NCBI GenBank assembly: GCA_004026145.2
Contig: CP034986.1
Span: 7,246,929 to 7,310,928, forward strand
DNA length: 64,000 bases
Direction: 5' to 3'
Origin: Takifugu bimaculatus
Taxonomy: Eukaryota > Chordata > Actinopteri > Tetraodontiformes > Tetraodontidae
The position numbers and the translations under genes are program-made. A model generated the notes under the pieces. The model saw only the letters and a list, made by a program, of their open reading frames with translations. It ran no database searches and was not told the origin of the DNA. Of the stretch, positions 59,623 through 64,000 are shown one piece after another (positions within the stretch are counted from its first letter, which is position 1; each line of letters opens with the position of its first letter).

Positions 59623-60113
59623 TCTGTTTGTTTGAACCTTCAGTGCCGAGCACACAGGCAGGAGGTGCTGTGAGGTTACACAACTCGACCCTGCGGTCAC
59701 ATATGGACACAAATAGGAAGAGAAGGCCGGCGCCGTGCACTGTGCAGCTGAGCGGCGTGGACCTTGAATAAGCCGTTCTCCACCGCCGCTCCGATTGTTA
59801 ACCGCACGGCACCGTTAACCGCGCTGGACTGCTTTGAAATGGGCTCCCGGGAGCCTTTTAACACCATCCGGGTCCATCGGGAAGAGAGAAGCAGATAAAG
59901 GCGACGCAGACACGCGGCGGAGCTTCCTACCTTGACCCCTCGGATCCTGAACTCGGCCAGGGCTCGGCTCATCTTGGAGGACGCCGTCGGCAGGTCCTTC
60001 CCGCTGGCGATGACTTTGACCAGCAGGGAGTCGTAATGAGGGGAGATCACGGCCCCCTGGAAGGCCGAGGCGCTGTCCAGACGGATGCCCATGCCCTCGC
60101 CGCTTCGGAACAC
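1255..60113 (-). CDS. pc: Pyruvate carboxylase, 13 internal exons (gene partial at both window edges)
   Basis: Mitochondrial biotin enzyme that makes oxaloacetate from pyruvate, bicarbonate and ATP (anaplerosis, gluconeogenesis). The exons, in transcript order, are 59931-60113, 20651-20795, 19982-20071, 15362-15583, 12260-12416, 10495-10735, 9426-9593, 9017-9099, 6690-6847, 6350-6436, 2827-3006, 1526-1700 and 1255-1328. All boundaries are GT-AG. With the ILCIK lysine set to human K741, numbering falls in register. The Zn-ligand Asp572 (TTFRDAH), His771/His773 (HVHTHD), the carboxylated Lys741 and the catalytic Thr908 (VTPSS) are all present, so the carboxyltransferase site is intact. The exons sum to 1963 nt, one more than 654 codons; the excess lies at the 3' end of exon 9017-9099. 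The biotin carboxylase N-terminal exons (off the right edge) and the biotinyl carrier exons (off the left edge) are not in the window. Teleosts can have two pc paralogues; which one this is cannot be decided here. Confidence 0.97.
1526..1700 (-). CDS. pc: pc exon, residues ~967-1024
   Basis: This 175-nt exon encodes VLKSLPRIEGRPGASLPP through DITPEDVMSAAMYPKVFQEF and KEFT. It belongs to the linker between the carboxyltransferase and biotin carrier domains. The acceptor is ccag and the donor is gtaag from 1525. It ends in phase 1. Confidence 0.97.
1701..2826. other. pc intron
   Basis: It has GT-AG ends on the minus strand. A short (TG)n lies near 2015. No coding or RNA signal was seen. Confidence 0.8.
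2827..3006 (-). CDS. pc: pc exon, residues ~907-966, carries catalytic Thr908
   Basis: This 180-nt exon, phase 0 at both ends, encodes VTPSSKIVGDLAQFMVQNN through HGGFPEPLRSK. The second residue corresponds to Thr908, the family's proton-transfer threonine. The acceptor is ccag before 3006 and the donor is gtaccg from 2826. Confidence 0.97.
3007..6349. other. pc intron, 3.3 kb
   Basis: It contains no recognisable gene. The part at about 5400-5760 is AT-rich with several TAATTA/ATTAAT cores. A C-run lies near 5755 and a G-run near 6043. Confidence 0.75.
6350..6436 (-). CDS. pc: pc exon, residues ~878-906
   Basis: This 87-nt exon, phase 0 at both ends, encodes 29 residues from AHSMGLGNKFKEVKKAYVEA to LLGDLIK. 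It was identified by translating the minus strand between a clean acceptor (gcag) and donor (gtgagc). Its two neighbours match PC on either side. Confidence 0.96.
6690..6847 (-). CDS. pc: pc exon, residues ~825-877
   Basis: This 158-nt exon encodes IVLDKVFDYSEYWEVARGLY through EIPGGQYTNLHFQ, the C-terminal part of the carboxyltransferase domain. The acceptor is tgcag before 6847 and the donor is gtgccg from 6689. It ends in phase 0. Confidence 0.97.
6848..9016. other. pc intron, 2.2 kb
   Basis: It has GT-AG ends and holds a 51-bp (GT)n microsatellite at 7657-7707. No coding or RNA gene was seen. Confidence 0.8.
7657..7707. repeat. (GT)n microsatellite
   Basis: An uninterrupted GT tract of about 25 units in a pc intron. 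Confidence 0.97.
9017..9099 (-). CDS. pc: pc exon, residues ~798-824, contains a +1 frameshift near its 3' end
   Basis: This 83-nt exon encodes VDSMAGMTSQPSMGAIVACT through KLDT, then has two leftover bases (TG) before the only usable donor, gtgagt at 9016. The next exon starts GC ATC GTG and needs just one leftover base to give LDT-G-IVLDKVF as in other vertebrate PCs. One base too many is therefore present in the last six bases. Translated as given, the protein would stop a few codons into the next exon. Confidence 0.93.
9426..9593 (-). CDS. pc: pc exon, residues ~742-797, metal-binding histidines
   Basis: This 168-nt exon is phase 0 at both ends. It encodes DMAGLLKPEASRLL through GADVVDVA. 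HVHTHDT contains both metal-ligand histidines (human His771 and His773). The donor is gtgagt from 9425. Confidence 0.98.
9594..10494. other. pc intron, 0.9 kb
   Basis: It has a (CA)n tract at 9681-9700 and nothing else recognisable. Confidence 0.8.
9681..9700. repeat. (CA)n microsatellite
   Basis: Ten CA units preceded by a short CG tract. Confidence 0.9.
10495..10735 (-). CDS. pc: pc exon, residues ~661-741, carries the carboxylated lysine
   Basis: This 241-nt exon encodes [20 protein letters not shown] through LVKAGTHILCIK. The last Lys corresponds to human Lys741, which is carboxylated and ligates the active-site metal. The acceptor is ccag at 10736-10739 and the donor is gtgagg from 10494. 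It ends in phase 0. Confidence 0.98.
11101..11114 (-). promoter_or_regulatory. Candidate CTCF site, minus orientation
   Basis: On the minus strand CCGCTAGGTGGCAC matches 13 of 14 positions of the CTCF core. Confidence 0.4.
11584..11618. repeat. Compound (GT)n-(G)n tract
   Basis: A GT tract runs straight into a run of about 15 G. Confidence 0.93.
12260..12416 (-). CDS. pc: pc exon, residues ~609-661, carboxyltransferase barrel
   Basis: This 157-nt exon starts in phase 1 and ends in phase 2. It encodes GATFDVAMRFLSECPW through YTNYPDNAVF. QMLLRGANAVGYTNYPDN is a hallmark of the PC carboxyltransferase. The Ala that aligns with human Ala610, a site mutated in PC deficiency, is present. The acceptor lies just after a (CA)n tract. 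Confidence 0.97.
12421..12443. repeat. (CA)n microsatellite beside a pc acceptor
   Basis: The tract lies 4 bp from the acceptor of exon 12260-12416, so on the transcribed strand it forms GT repeats where a polypyrimidine tract would be expected. Confidence 0.95.
12863..12918. repeat. Tandem minisatellite, three copies of an 18-20 bp unit
   Basis: The unit is close to AGGAGGGGACGCTCGCGC. It is followed at about 12926-12970 by a second duplication built on GCATTAGCATCATT. Confidence 0.9.
15306..15353. repeat. 20-bp tandem duplication next to a pc donor
   Basis: GCTAGCGTAGCATGTGTCGG is repeated, ending 8 bp from the donor of exon 15362-15583. Confidence 0.9.
15362..15583 (-). CDS. pc: pc exon, residues ~535-608, start of carboxyltransferase domain
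   Basis: This 222-nt exon encodes GEPPVGFRDVLLRDGPEGF through LFSLENWG. It contains DTTFRDAHQSL, in which the Asp of RDAH matches the active-site metal ligand (human Asp572). It is followed by LLATRVRTHDLKKI. The donor gtaagc begins at 15361 and runs almost at once into a 20-bp tandem duplication (15306-15353). Confidence 0.97.
15964..16342. repeat. 9-bp minisatellite (ATACCRGYR-type), about 42 units
   Basis: The units alternate between ATACCAGTG, ATACCGGTG, ATACCAGCA and ATACCGGCG forms, giving higher-order 18- and 27-bp patterns. The unit length is a multiple of three and lacks stops in several frames. The array therefore reads as (IPV/IPA)n on the plus strand and as (GIT/GIA)n or (VSP/VLL)n on the minus strand. 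Confidence 0.97.
18462..18480. repeat. T19 homopolymer
   Basis: An uninterrupted T run. No retroposed gene or SINE body is recognisable next to it. Confidence 0.9.
19982..20071 (-). CDS. pc: pc exon, residues ~505-534
   Basis: This 90-nt exon completes the split Gly and encodes HVMVNGPTTPIPVKAKPSS through VTM. It is the segment leading from the biotin carboxylase domain to the carboxyltransferase domain. The acceptor is ctag and the donor is gtgagt from 19981. It ends in phase 1 (G). Confidence 0.96.
20072..20650. other. pc intron, 0.6 kb
   Basis: Nothing recognisable was seen apart from its splice sites. Confidence 0.8.
20651..20795 (-). CDS. pc: pc exon, residues ~457-504
   Basis: This 145-nt exon starts in phase 0 and ends in phase 1. 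It begins TNIPFLQNVL and ends RAQKLLHYL, with the next Gly codon split across the intron. It includes DTQFIDEN, a signature of the PC linker after the biotin carboxylase domain. The acceptor is gcag at 20796-20799 and the donor is gtcagt from 20650. Confidence 0.97.
23091..23102. promoter_or_regulatory. Two abutting E-boxes
   Basis: CACGTG occurs twice back to back, a perfect palindromic bHLH-Zip target (USF, MYC or MITF class). Its function in this intron is unknown. Confidence 0.35.
24395..24439. repeat. (CA)n microsatellite
   Basis: An uninterrupted CA tract of about 22 units. Confidence 0.97.
26107..26120 (+). promoter_or_regulatory. Candidate CTCF site
   Basis: CCAGCAGGGGGCGC matches the CCASYAGRKGGCRS core at all 14 positions. 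It lies 9.4 kb upstream of lrfn4. Confidence 0.5.
26991..27024. repeat. 15-bp tandem duplication with ETS-type cores
   Basis: TAGGTGACTTCCTGT occurs twice in tandem. Each copy holds ACTTCCTG, and an inverted CAGGAAGTG follows at 27031. Confidence 0.9.
27268..27292. repeat. (CA)n microsatellite
   Basis: About 12 CA units. Confidence 0.95.
27646..27745. other. Assembly gap (100 N)
   Basis: Exactly 100 N suggests a fixed-size scaffold gap of unknown true length inside the large pc intron. Confidence 0.98.
28006..28034. repeat. (GGGA)n tetranucleotide repeat
   Basis: About seven GGGA units in a purine-rich stretch. Confidence 0.9.
34315..34347. repeat. (CA)n microsatellite, one interruption
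   Basis: A CA tract with a single G at 34331. Confidence 0.95.
35549..36123 (+). CDS. lrfn4: lrfn4 first recognised coding exon: N-terminus, signal segment, LRRNT, first LRRs
   Basis: About 100 residues precede the mature LRRNT cysteine. They include an Arg/Pro-rich repeat (RRPERRPERRPAP) and two hydrophobic stretches. Up to STLCADKG (35922) the coding frame is one, and from GLLFVPPHVDRRTVEL onward it is another, so one base is in excess at 35918-35924. LRRs follow (ELRLADNFI, NMTGLVDLTLSRNTI, LESLRSLHLDG). N-glycosylation sequons NLS and NMT are visible. It ends in phase 1 (G) at a gtgggt donor. The exon may begin at 35523, after a pyrimidine-rich acceptor. Confidence 0.85.
35549..45670 (+). 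CDS. lrfn4: Leucine-rich repeat and fibronectin type III protein 4 (SALM3), six coding exons
   Basis: Type I synaptic adhesion protein. The exons are 35549-36123, 36202-36364, 37000-37170, 37278-37440, 38004-38735 and 44359-45670. In order, the protein has a hydrophobic signal segment (WLTLVTCCLLPSLIGAG), LRRNT (CPFHCVCRNLSESLSTLC), about seven LRRs, LRRCT (NPLHCNCELLWLRRL, YFWSIPEEEF), an I-set Ig domain, a long acidic Gly/Asn linker, FN3, one transmembrane helix (LGGTLTILVGGVVVVTLLVF) and a Pro-rich tail ending EESVV, a class I PDZ ligand. Identity rests on near-identical blocks to LRFN4 and on its position within pc. With two single-base excesses compensated, the length is about 1037 residues, much longer than human (about 635), because of the N-terminus, the linker and the tail. 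The start codon is uncertain: 35549 (ACCATGC) follows an acceptor-like cag at 35522, and an in-frame ATG also occurs at 35474. Confidence 0.93.
36124..36201 (+). other. lrfn4: 78-bp lrfn4 intron, in frame and stop-free
   Basis: It starts gtgggt and ends ctttcag. Removing it joins LHLDG to NRLTTVGPRDL and restores a canonical 24-residue LRR. Retaining it adds exactly 26 residues without a stop. Confidence 0.85.
36202..36364 (+). CDS. lrfn4: lrfn4 exon 2: middle LRRs
   Basis: This 163-nt exon encodes NRLTTVGPRDLAGLVNLQHL through FLLTLEDLDMSYNNLR. It starts in phase 1 and ends in phase 2 (AG) at gtgagc. The LRR spacing matches LRFN family repeats. Confidence 0.94.
36365..36999 (+). other. lrfn4: lrfn4 intron 2, 635 bp
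   Basis: It has GT-AG ends. It holds a tandem 15-bp duplication at about 36812-36841, an 8-bp inverted repeat (36839-36846 with 36865-36872) and a 14-bp palindrome at 36557-36570. Confidence 0.85.
37000..37170 (+). CDS. lrfn4: lrfn4 exon 3: last LRRs
   Basis: This 171-nt exon encodes VPWESIQNMASLHTLNLDHN through TSNRLRTLPPDPLFA. HTLNLDHNLID is almost identical to mammalian LRFN4. It is flanked by gacag and AG|gtgagc and is phase 2 at both ends. Confidence 0.96.
37278..37440 (+). CDS. lrfn4: lrfn4 exon 4: LRRCT, with a +1 frameshift near its end
   Basis: This 163-nt exon encodes SQTGAISPTPYN through NPLHCNCELLWLRRLIRGDD and METCATP, the LRR C-terminal cap. After METCATP the frame breaks: dropping one base at 37420-37424 gives PHLAG and a phase-2 AG that joins the next exon's A to make RYFW. 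As given, the exon ends in phase 0 and the next exon would be read out of frame. Confidence 0.92.
37441..38003 (+). other. lrfn4: lrfn4 intron 4, 563 bp
   Basis: It begins gtaaag and ends cttcgcag. No other feature was seen. Confidence 0.85.
38004..38735 (+). CDS. lrfn4: lrfn4 exon 5: end of LRRCT, Ig domain, acidic linker, start of FN3
   Basis: This 732-nt exon begins YFWSIPEEEFTCEPPLITRH. The Ig I-set domain follows, with its cysteines in LKCRAIGD and YTCIAIN and its Trp in VIHWVSPDD. Sequons NSS and NGT are visible. About 95 residues of Gly/Asn then Glu/Asp-rich low complexity separate it from FN3 (GVTSTSAQIRWDL, VVWMYQIQYNCTADETLIY). It ends in phase 2 (AG) at gtgagt. Confidence 0.95.
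38736..44358 (+). other. lrfn4: lrfn4 intron 5, 5.6 kb, purine-rich
   Basis: The sense strand is markedly A/G-rich between about 39.1 and 43.1 kb. This creates long spurious open frames on the other strand. There is a (CA)n tract at 44011-44037. No coding exon was seen. Confidence 0.85.
44011..44037. repeat. (CA)n microsatellite in lrfn4 intron 5
   Basis: About 13 CA units, 322 bp before the last lrfn4 exon. Confidence 0.95.
44359..45670 (+). CDS. lrfn4: lrfn4 last exon: end of FN3, transmembrane helix, cytoplasmic tail
   Basis: It continues ILPSTSDRFLLKNLVSGVDY and LGCASFST of FN3, then the helix LGGTLTILVGGVVVVTLLVF. A tail of about 345 residues follows, with Cys/Gly-, Lys/Glu- and Pro-rich stretches (PPKLPPKPRPKPK). 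It then has SKRRHSLDMGSS and RRSQSLHGML, which parallel the mammalian C-terminal region, and ends DLEESVV-stop at 45670. The tail is over three times the human length. Confidence 0.95.
45805..45810 (+). other. Candidate lrfn4 polyadenylation signal
   Basis: AATAAA lies 135 bp after the stop codon, followed by an A-rich stretch. Further AATAAA copies at 46985, 47109 and 47119 could serve a longer 3' UTR. Which one is used cannot be told from sequence. Confidence 0.45.
46419..46479. repeat. (TG)n microsatellite
   Basis: About 30 TG units, 0.75 kb downstream of the lrfn4 stop. It may lie in a long 3' UTR. Confidence 0.97.
46786..46818. repeat. AT-rich alternating tract
   Basis: An irregular TA/AT alternation with a strong tendency to self-pair, downstream of lrfn4. 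Confidence 0.8.
47954..47982. promoter_or_regulatory. Candidate p53-family response element
   Basis: Two copies of AGACATGTCT (47954-47963 and 47973-47982) each match the RRRCWWGYYY half-site perfectly. They are separated by 9 bp, within the accepted spacer range. They arise from a 19-bp tandem duplication. Function is inferred only. Confidence 0.5.
48129..48153. repeat. (GT)n microsatellite
   Basis: About 12 GT units. Confidence 0.95.
50800..50825. repeat. (CT)n microsatellite
   Basis: About 13 CT units within a longer pyrimidine-rich stretch (50.6-51.1 kb). Confidence 0.93.
51087..51100 (-). promoter_or_regulatory. Weaker candidate CTCF site, minus orientation
   Basis: On the minus strand GGAGTAGGTGGCAG matches 12 of 14 positions; both mismatches are in the two leading bases. 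Confidence 0.3.
59562..59620. repeat. (TG)n microsatellite
   Basis: About 29 TG units, 0.3 kb from the pc exon 59931-60113. Confidence 0.97.
59931..60113 (-). CDS. pc: pc exon, human-equivalent residues ~396-456 (end of biotin carboxylase domain)
   Basis: This 183-nt exon is phase 0 at both ends. It encodes 61 residues beginning VFRSGEGMGIRLD and ending ALAEFRIRGVK, the C-terminal part of the biotin carboxylase domain. The acceptor is cag before 60113 and the donor is gtagga from 59930. It is separated from the next exon by 39 kb, which contains lrfn4 on the other strand. Confidence 0.97.
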
Positions 60114-63100
60114 CTGACGGGAGAGAGGACGGGCTCATTAGACGGCGGGATGATTAAGAAAGCAGCAGTTTTAAAGACTTTTCTGTGCTCGACTGTGGGG
60201 TGAATTCACACTTTAGCTGGGGACATTTATGTCACCCTCCACAAAAAACAAGAGATTTCGAAAACATTCTTTATTGCACTTTAATCCGTCGGCAAATCCA
60301 TGAATTTGGCACCTTGGGTCCAGATCGTGCACGGATCACTAATTGGCACTGGCGGAAGGCGGCGGAACGTATCCGTCACGAGCCGCCGTCAGAGTAACCT
60401 GCTCTGGGGAGGCGACGACAGACGGATGAGAGGGGCGAAAACGCAGATCTGAGGGGGGGGTGAGTCAGAAACGCTTGGCTCGAGAGCAGAGAGGCGAAGA
60501 CGAGAGCCAAGACCGTCCAACGCCGCAACATACGCGGCCCCTCGAGGCCCCGAAGGGACGAGACGGGGAGAAATTCTAACAATGCTGGGCCTCGCCGGTG
60601 ATACGCAGCTAGTATTTCCAGACGGGCCGCCGACGTTCGTGCACCAGAATATTTGTTTGACGCCATCTGCAGCGTTTGTTCAGGGTATTTCTCCTGCACG
60701 ACAAAGTGGAAGACCGTCGACAAGGCTGTTAATGGGGGGGGGGGGGGGGGGGGCACCGCGACAGCTGTACAATAATACGTGTTCGCCGCACAAAAGCCTC
60801 AATTTGCAGGTTGTGGTTTTCATACAATAATAAAAGAACACGTCAGACTCCCCGTTGGTTTCTGACAGCGCCGCGTTACTTTAAATGTCACAGGCTACAT
60901 CGAACACACGGAAGTCAGAAAGCGCGAATTAGGCCCGCGATTACGATCCTCGCGTTTATGCTTCTGTCAGACTTTTAACAGCTTTTCTCCCAGCGAGGCT
61001 TGAAGGAATAATTGGCTGCGTGTCGACTGGTGCTTGTAGCCGAGCAGCGCCGCTGCCGACGCCGCGCTGTCTGGAGCGCACAGCGACGGTTCAGGAGTAG
61101 CGGGGCAGCTACGTAGGCTGTGGGCTAGCATCGGTGATACGTTTGGGTGGTAACCAGACTCCATCCACACGGGGCAGTCTGTGTTTTAACGTTGCCATTT
61201 AGGAACAATAAAGTTTGTCTTCAAAACTTGGAGCAGCATTTGGCATCCGACTGTGTGCGAAAAGGCTAAATGCGGCCTTAAAATGTGTGCCAATTGGTTT
61301 CAATTCCGATCAATAAGAGAGACAATGATGCGTTTTTAATGAGCCTCATTTGTGCGGCGCTGGTGCACTTTCTCCTCCTCGGACCTGAAGCCTCTTCTGA
61401 GCACAACACGCCTCCAGGAACGTCTGTTGACTACCATCGTCATTCCTACCAGGACTGCAGACAAACCGGGCCAGGCGTTTACACCGGAGCGACGCGGCCG
61501 TCGGTGTCGGACGCCGTGACGGATAATAGCCGACCGAGCCTCCCCGGAAAATTATTTAATATCAAACGGCTCTGAGGCCGTTCTGGGCTTGGGTTTAATC
61601 ACGGGAACAAGCTGATGGAGCGCCGGTGCTCGCTGCAAACGCTCCACTTTATAGAAGAAACAGCAGCGGTAGGGAGAGTTTAATCCAGCCCTCTCCCACT
61701 TATATCAGGGATTAATCAAACTTGCAGTGGAAGAGATGTTGGCTGCAACACTTTGCTGCTCACACGCGTGCACGAGGCCATCTTGGACTGGAAGTCGGAA
61801 AATTGGAGCAGAGGTTTGCGGCGATAACAGATTTAATCCAAGATGTGGCAACACCATGGAGTCCTGAAAGGCCAAAAGGTCAACAGAATCTTGTTGGGAT
61901 GTTTCCCACCACTCGTTAGCATGCGCGATAGCCTCTGCACATTCGCTCGGGCGGTACCGCTCCGCTAATGAGGGATAACGCGAGTTTATGCTGTATTAAT
62001 TTCAGCTTCAAGGCACATATAGATACACGATAAAGGGCGCCGGAGCCAAGGTCCCTCTGAGGCGCCGCTTTGTCCGAGAAGCTGCAGCCAGATGGCAAAA
62101 TAGAAAGAAACCGAGCGGGCTGCATGGAATTAAAAGCCAAGTGTGGCGTTAATAATTTAAGTCAAGGTGTCGGCGTCTTTCAGCCGAGGGCGCAGCGTAA
62201 CAAGAAAACCTGCTCCCTGCGCTCTGGCGCCGCAGTCTCCATCCACAAATACTTCCTGAATTGTGCCGGGACGCCTTTGCTGCCGATGAATGACGCACAA
62301 AGGCATCGAGTTGGGCTGAGAGATCTGAAAATATGCGCAGCACTTTGGACCCCTGGTGCTCTAAACACCGACTCCTCTTTCTTTAATAAGCCTTTATTAA
62401 AAATAACAGCCCTGGTCTCTGTGGATCAGCGCTAACAAAACTCCATATTATCGCTGTGTTTGTGTTGATTTACTCCATTTTAGCAGGTTGCCTTGGAAGT
62501 TCTGATTTAACGGACTCTTACAAATGCAGTTTGAAGCAGTGTTTCATAACTGTGCACGTGTTGCAGCACAAACATCATCTGATGGCAGCACGAGGAGCAA
62601 CGTCTTAAAAGCTGGTCCCTCAGCTACATCCAGCCCAGGAGGCTTTAGCCAATTAGCAAATGCTAATCTCTGCTGCATTTTGTGGCAACTTCAGCACTTC
62701 CGACAAATTTGTATTTGAATCCCAACAAACACACACACACAAAGTTACCTCACACCAGATTACATGTTGGCTTTAATAGCACGGTTTAGGAATACAGCTA
62801 GCTAGCAGGTTCCTGTAAACTTTAAGGCCTCTGGGGTGTCAATCTTAAGAGGCTGGCATGTCTACTCAACACCGAGGTTGATTCTGATGTTGACGTGTAT
62901 AAAATGATTCATCAAAATCCTGGGGGGGTATTTGCATTTTTGCATTGATCAAGCAGCCTTATAATTCATCAGAGATGCATCCAGTCACCCCAGTTTGATA
63001 TACGACCACAATTACTGTTCTCACTGGCGTCAGAGATACTTTATATGCAACGTTATTCATCTGATGTCTCAGCATTGAGATTTTCAGATTGAGTTTAGCA

Positions 63101-64000
63101 GATAATCTTTTATTTACACGCCCAGCGGACCCTCGCCGACGCGGGTGTACGCGCCGATCTGTGATCTTGTTTCTGGGGTGAGAAACTGGAGGGCATTCAG
63201 GCTCGCAGCAGCAGGGTTCCCAGCTCCGAGAGGTTAAGATTTATGAGATGCAAAACCTTGGAGCCGAGATACGTTCCGAAATAAAACATATTCCGACGGG
63301 CGATGCGGTGGCTTCCAGCGTAACAACAGCAGTAAGATCAGAGGTCGCGCTGAGCAGGAGGAGGAAACGTCTGAAATGGCAAAAAGGGGCCGTAGCCTCG
63401 GCAGCGCTGCTAACCTGACTGCCATCCCTAGAAACTTCAGGCCTTTTCCATCTCCAGCTCAGCTAACCTCCCTTCGCCTGAGAAGAAACCGCCGTCTCCA
63501 ATTTCGCGCGAGAGGAAGCTGCGTGTGAAGGCAACGCGGGGGGGCGTGTATCGTCTGCGTGAAGCGCGATACAGTGGCAGCAAAGTGTGAGCTCCGACTG
63601 GTAGCACAACCAATTAGAGCGGGAGAGGAGCAGCAAAGAGGAATAAAGGAAAGACAGCAACACAGGTGAGGGAGGACAGACAACACCGGCGCCATGTTGA
63701 TGTTTGAAGTTGAATCAAATGGCGAGCACGGCCGCCCGGGGAGGGGGGGGGAGGGGCAAGAGCAAAGTTGTTTCCCGACGCTCCAGAAATGCCGTTTTCT
63801 CAGCGTTGGCGCCACGTTTCCTAGAGCAGTTCCGCCCTTCCCTGGTTGCTTCCCGCCAGTTGAAAATACTGAAAAGCTGGCCGACACCGCCTCGGTGGCG
63901 TCTCCGGACCGATTTGACAGTTAAATGCGAAACTGGGTCGACTCCCAGGAACGCTGCGACCATTCCGGGGCAAAACTGTCATCCAATTTTTAATGGCCGG
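60114..64000. other. pc intron sequence at right edge
   Basis: No upstream biotin carboxylase exon was recognised on the minus strand, so this intron is at least 3.9 kb long. It contains a G20 run at 60734-60753. Confidence 0.7.
60734..60753. repeat. G20 homopolymer
   Basis: This is the longest poly(G) run seen in the window. Confidence 0.95.

Larger units (their letters stand above)
45671..59930. other. Large pc intron, part downstream of lrfn4
   Basis: The left end must contain the lrfn4 3' UTR. The rest has long microsatellites, a tandem p53-type element at 47954-47982 and poly(C)/poly(G) runs. One unassigned open frame lies on the minus strand at 50135-50455. No gene is supported. Confidence 0.75.

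Noticed and set aside
60114..64000. Search for upstream biotin carboxylase exons of pc
   Set aside because: None of the minus-strand frames here resembles biotin carboxylase.

Overview
The window looks like genomic DNA from a teleost fish, most likely a compact-genome percomorph. The evidence is protein-level similarity to vertebrate genes, very short GT-AG introns (one is 78 bp), abundant (CA)n/(GT)n microsatellites and minisatellites, and a 100-N scaffold gap. The species cannot be fixed from sequence alone.

Two genes are supported. The first is pyruvate carboxylase (pc), on the minus strand across the whole window. Thirteen internal coding exons run from 60113 down to 1255. They encode the equivalent of human residues about 396-1049: the end of the biotin carboxylase domain, the central (PT/allosteric) segment, the complete carboxyltransferase domain, and the lead-in to the biotin carrier domain. 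The first ~395 residues lie off the right edge. The C-terminal ~129 residues, including the biotinyl-lysine, lie off the left edge.

The second gene is lrfn4 (SALM3), a synaptic adhesion protein with LRRs, an Ig domain, an FN3 domain, a transmembrane segment and a PDZ-ligand tail. It lies on the plus strand, at about 35.5-45.7 kb, wholly inside the 39-kb pc intron 20796-59930. Human LRFN4 also sits within the PC locus in opposite orientation, so this nested antisense arrangement appears to be conserved across bony vertebrates.

Layout: 1-15.6 kb holds the ten 3'-proximal pc exons in this window, with introns of 0.2-3.3 kb. 15.6-20.8 kb holds a 4.4-kb intron with a 9-bp minisatellite, then two more pc exons. 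20.8-35.5 kb is intron with the N gap, a consensus CTCF-type motif and a small ETS-motif duplication. 35.5-45.7 kb is lrfn4 in six coding exons. 45.7-59.9 kb is intron with long microsatellites and a tandem p53-type element. 59.93-60.11 kb is one pc exon. 60.1-64.0 kb is intron.

Both genes otherwise have clean splice sites and preserved motifs, but each carries single-base excesses that break frame: one in pc (about 9017-9022) and two in lrfn4 (about 35918-35924 and 37420-37424). Exon-length sums confirm this: the pc exons total 1 mod 3 between two phase-0 boundaries, and the lrfn4 coding length is 2 mod 3. Consensus errors in a draft assembly are the likeliest cause. No convincing RNA gene, transposase, reverse transcriptase or third protein-coding gene was found.
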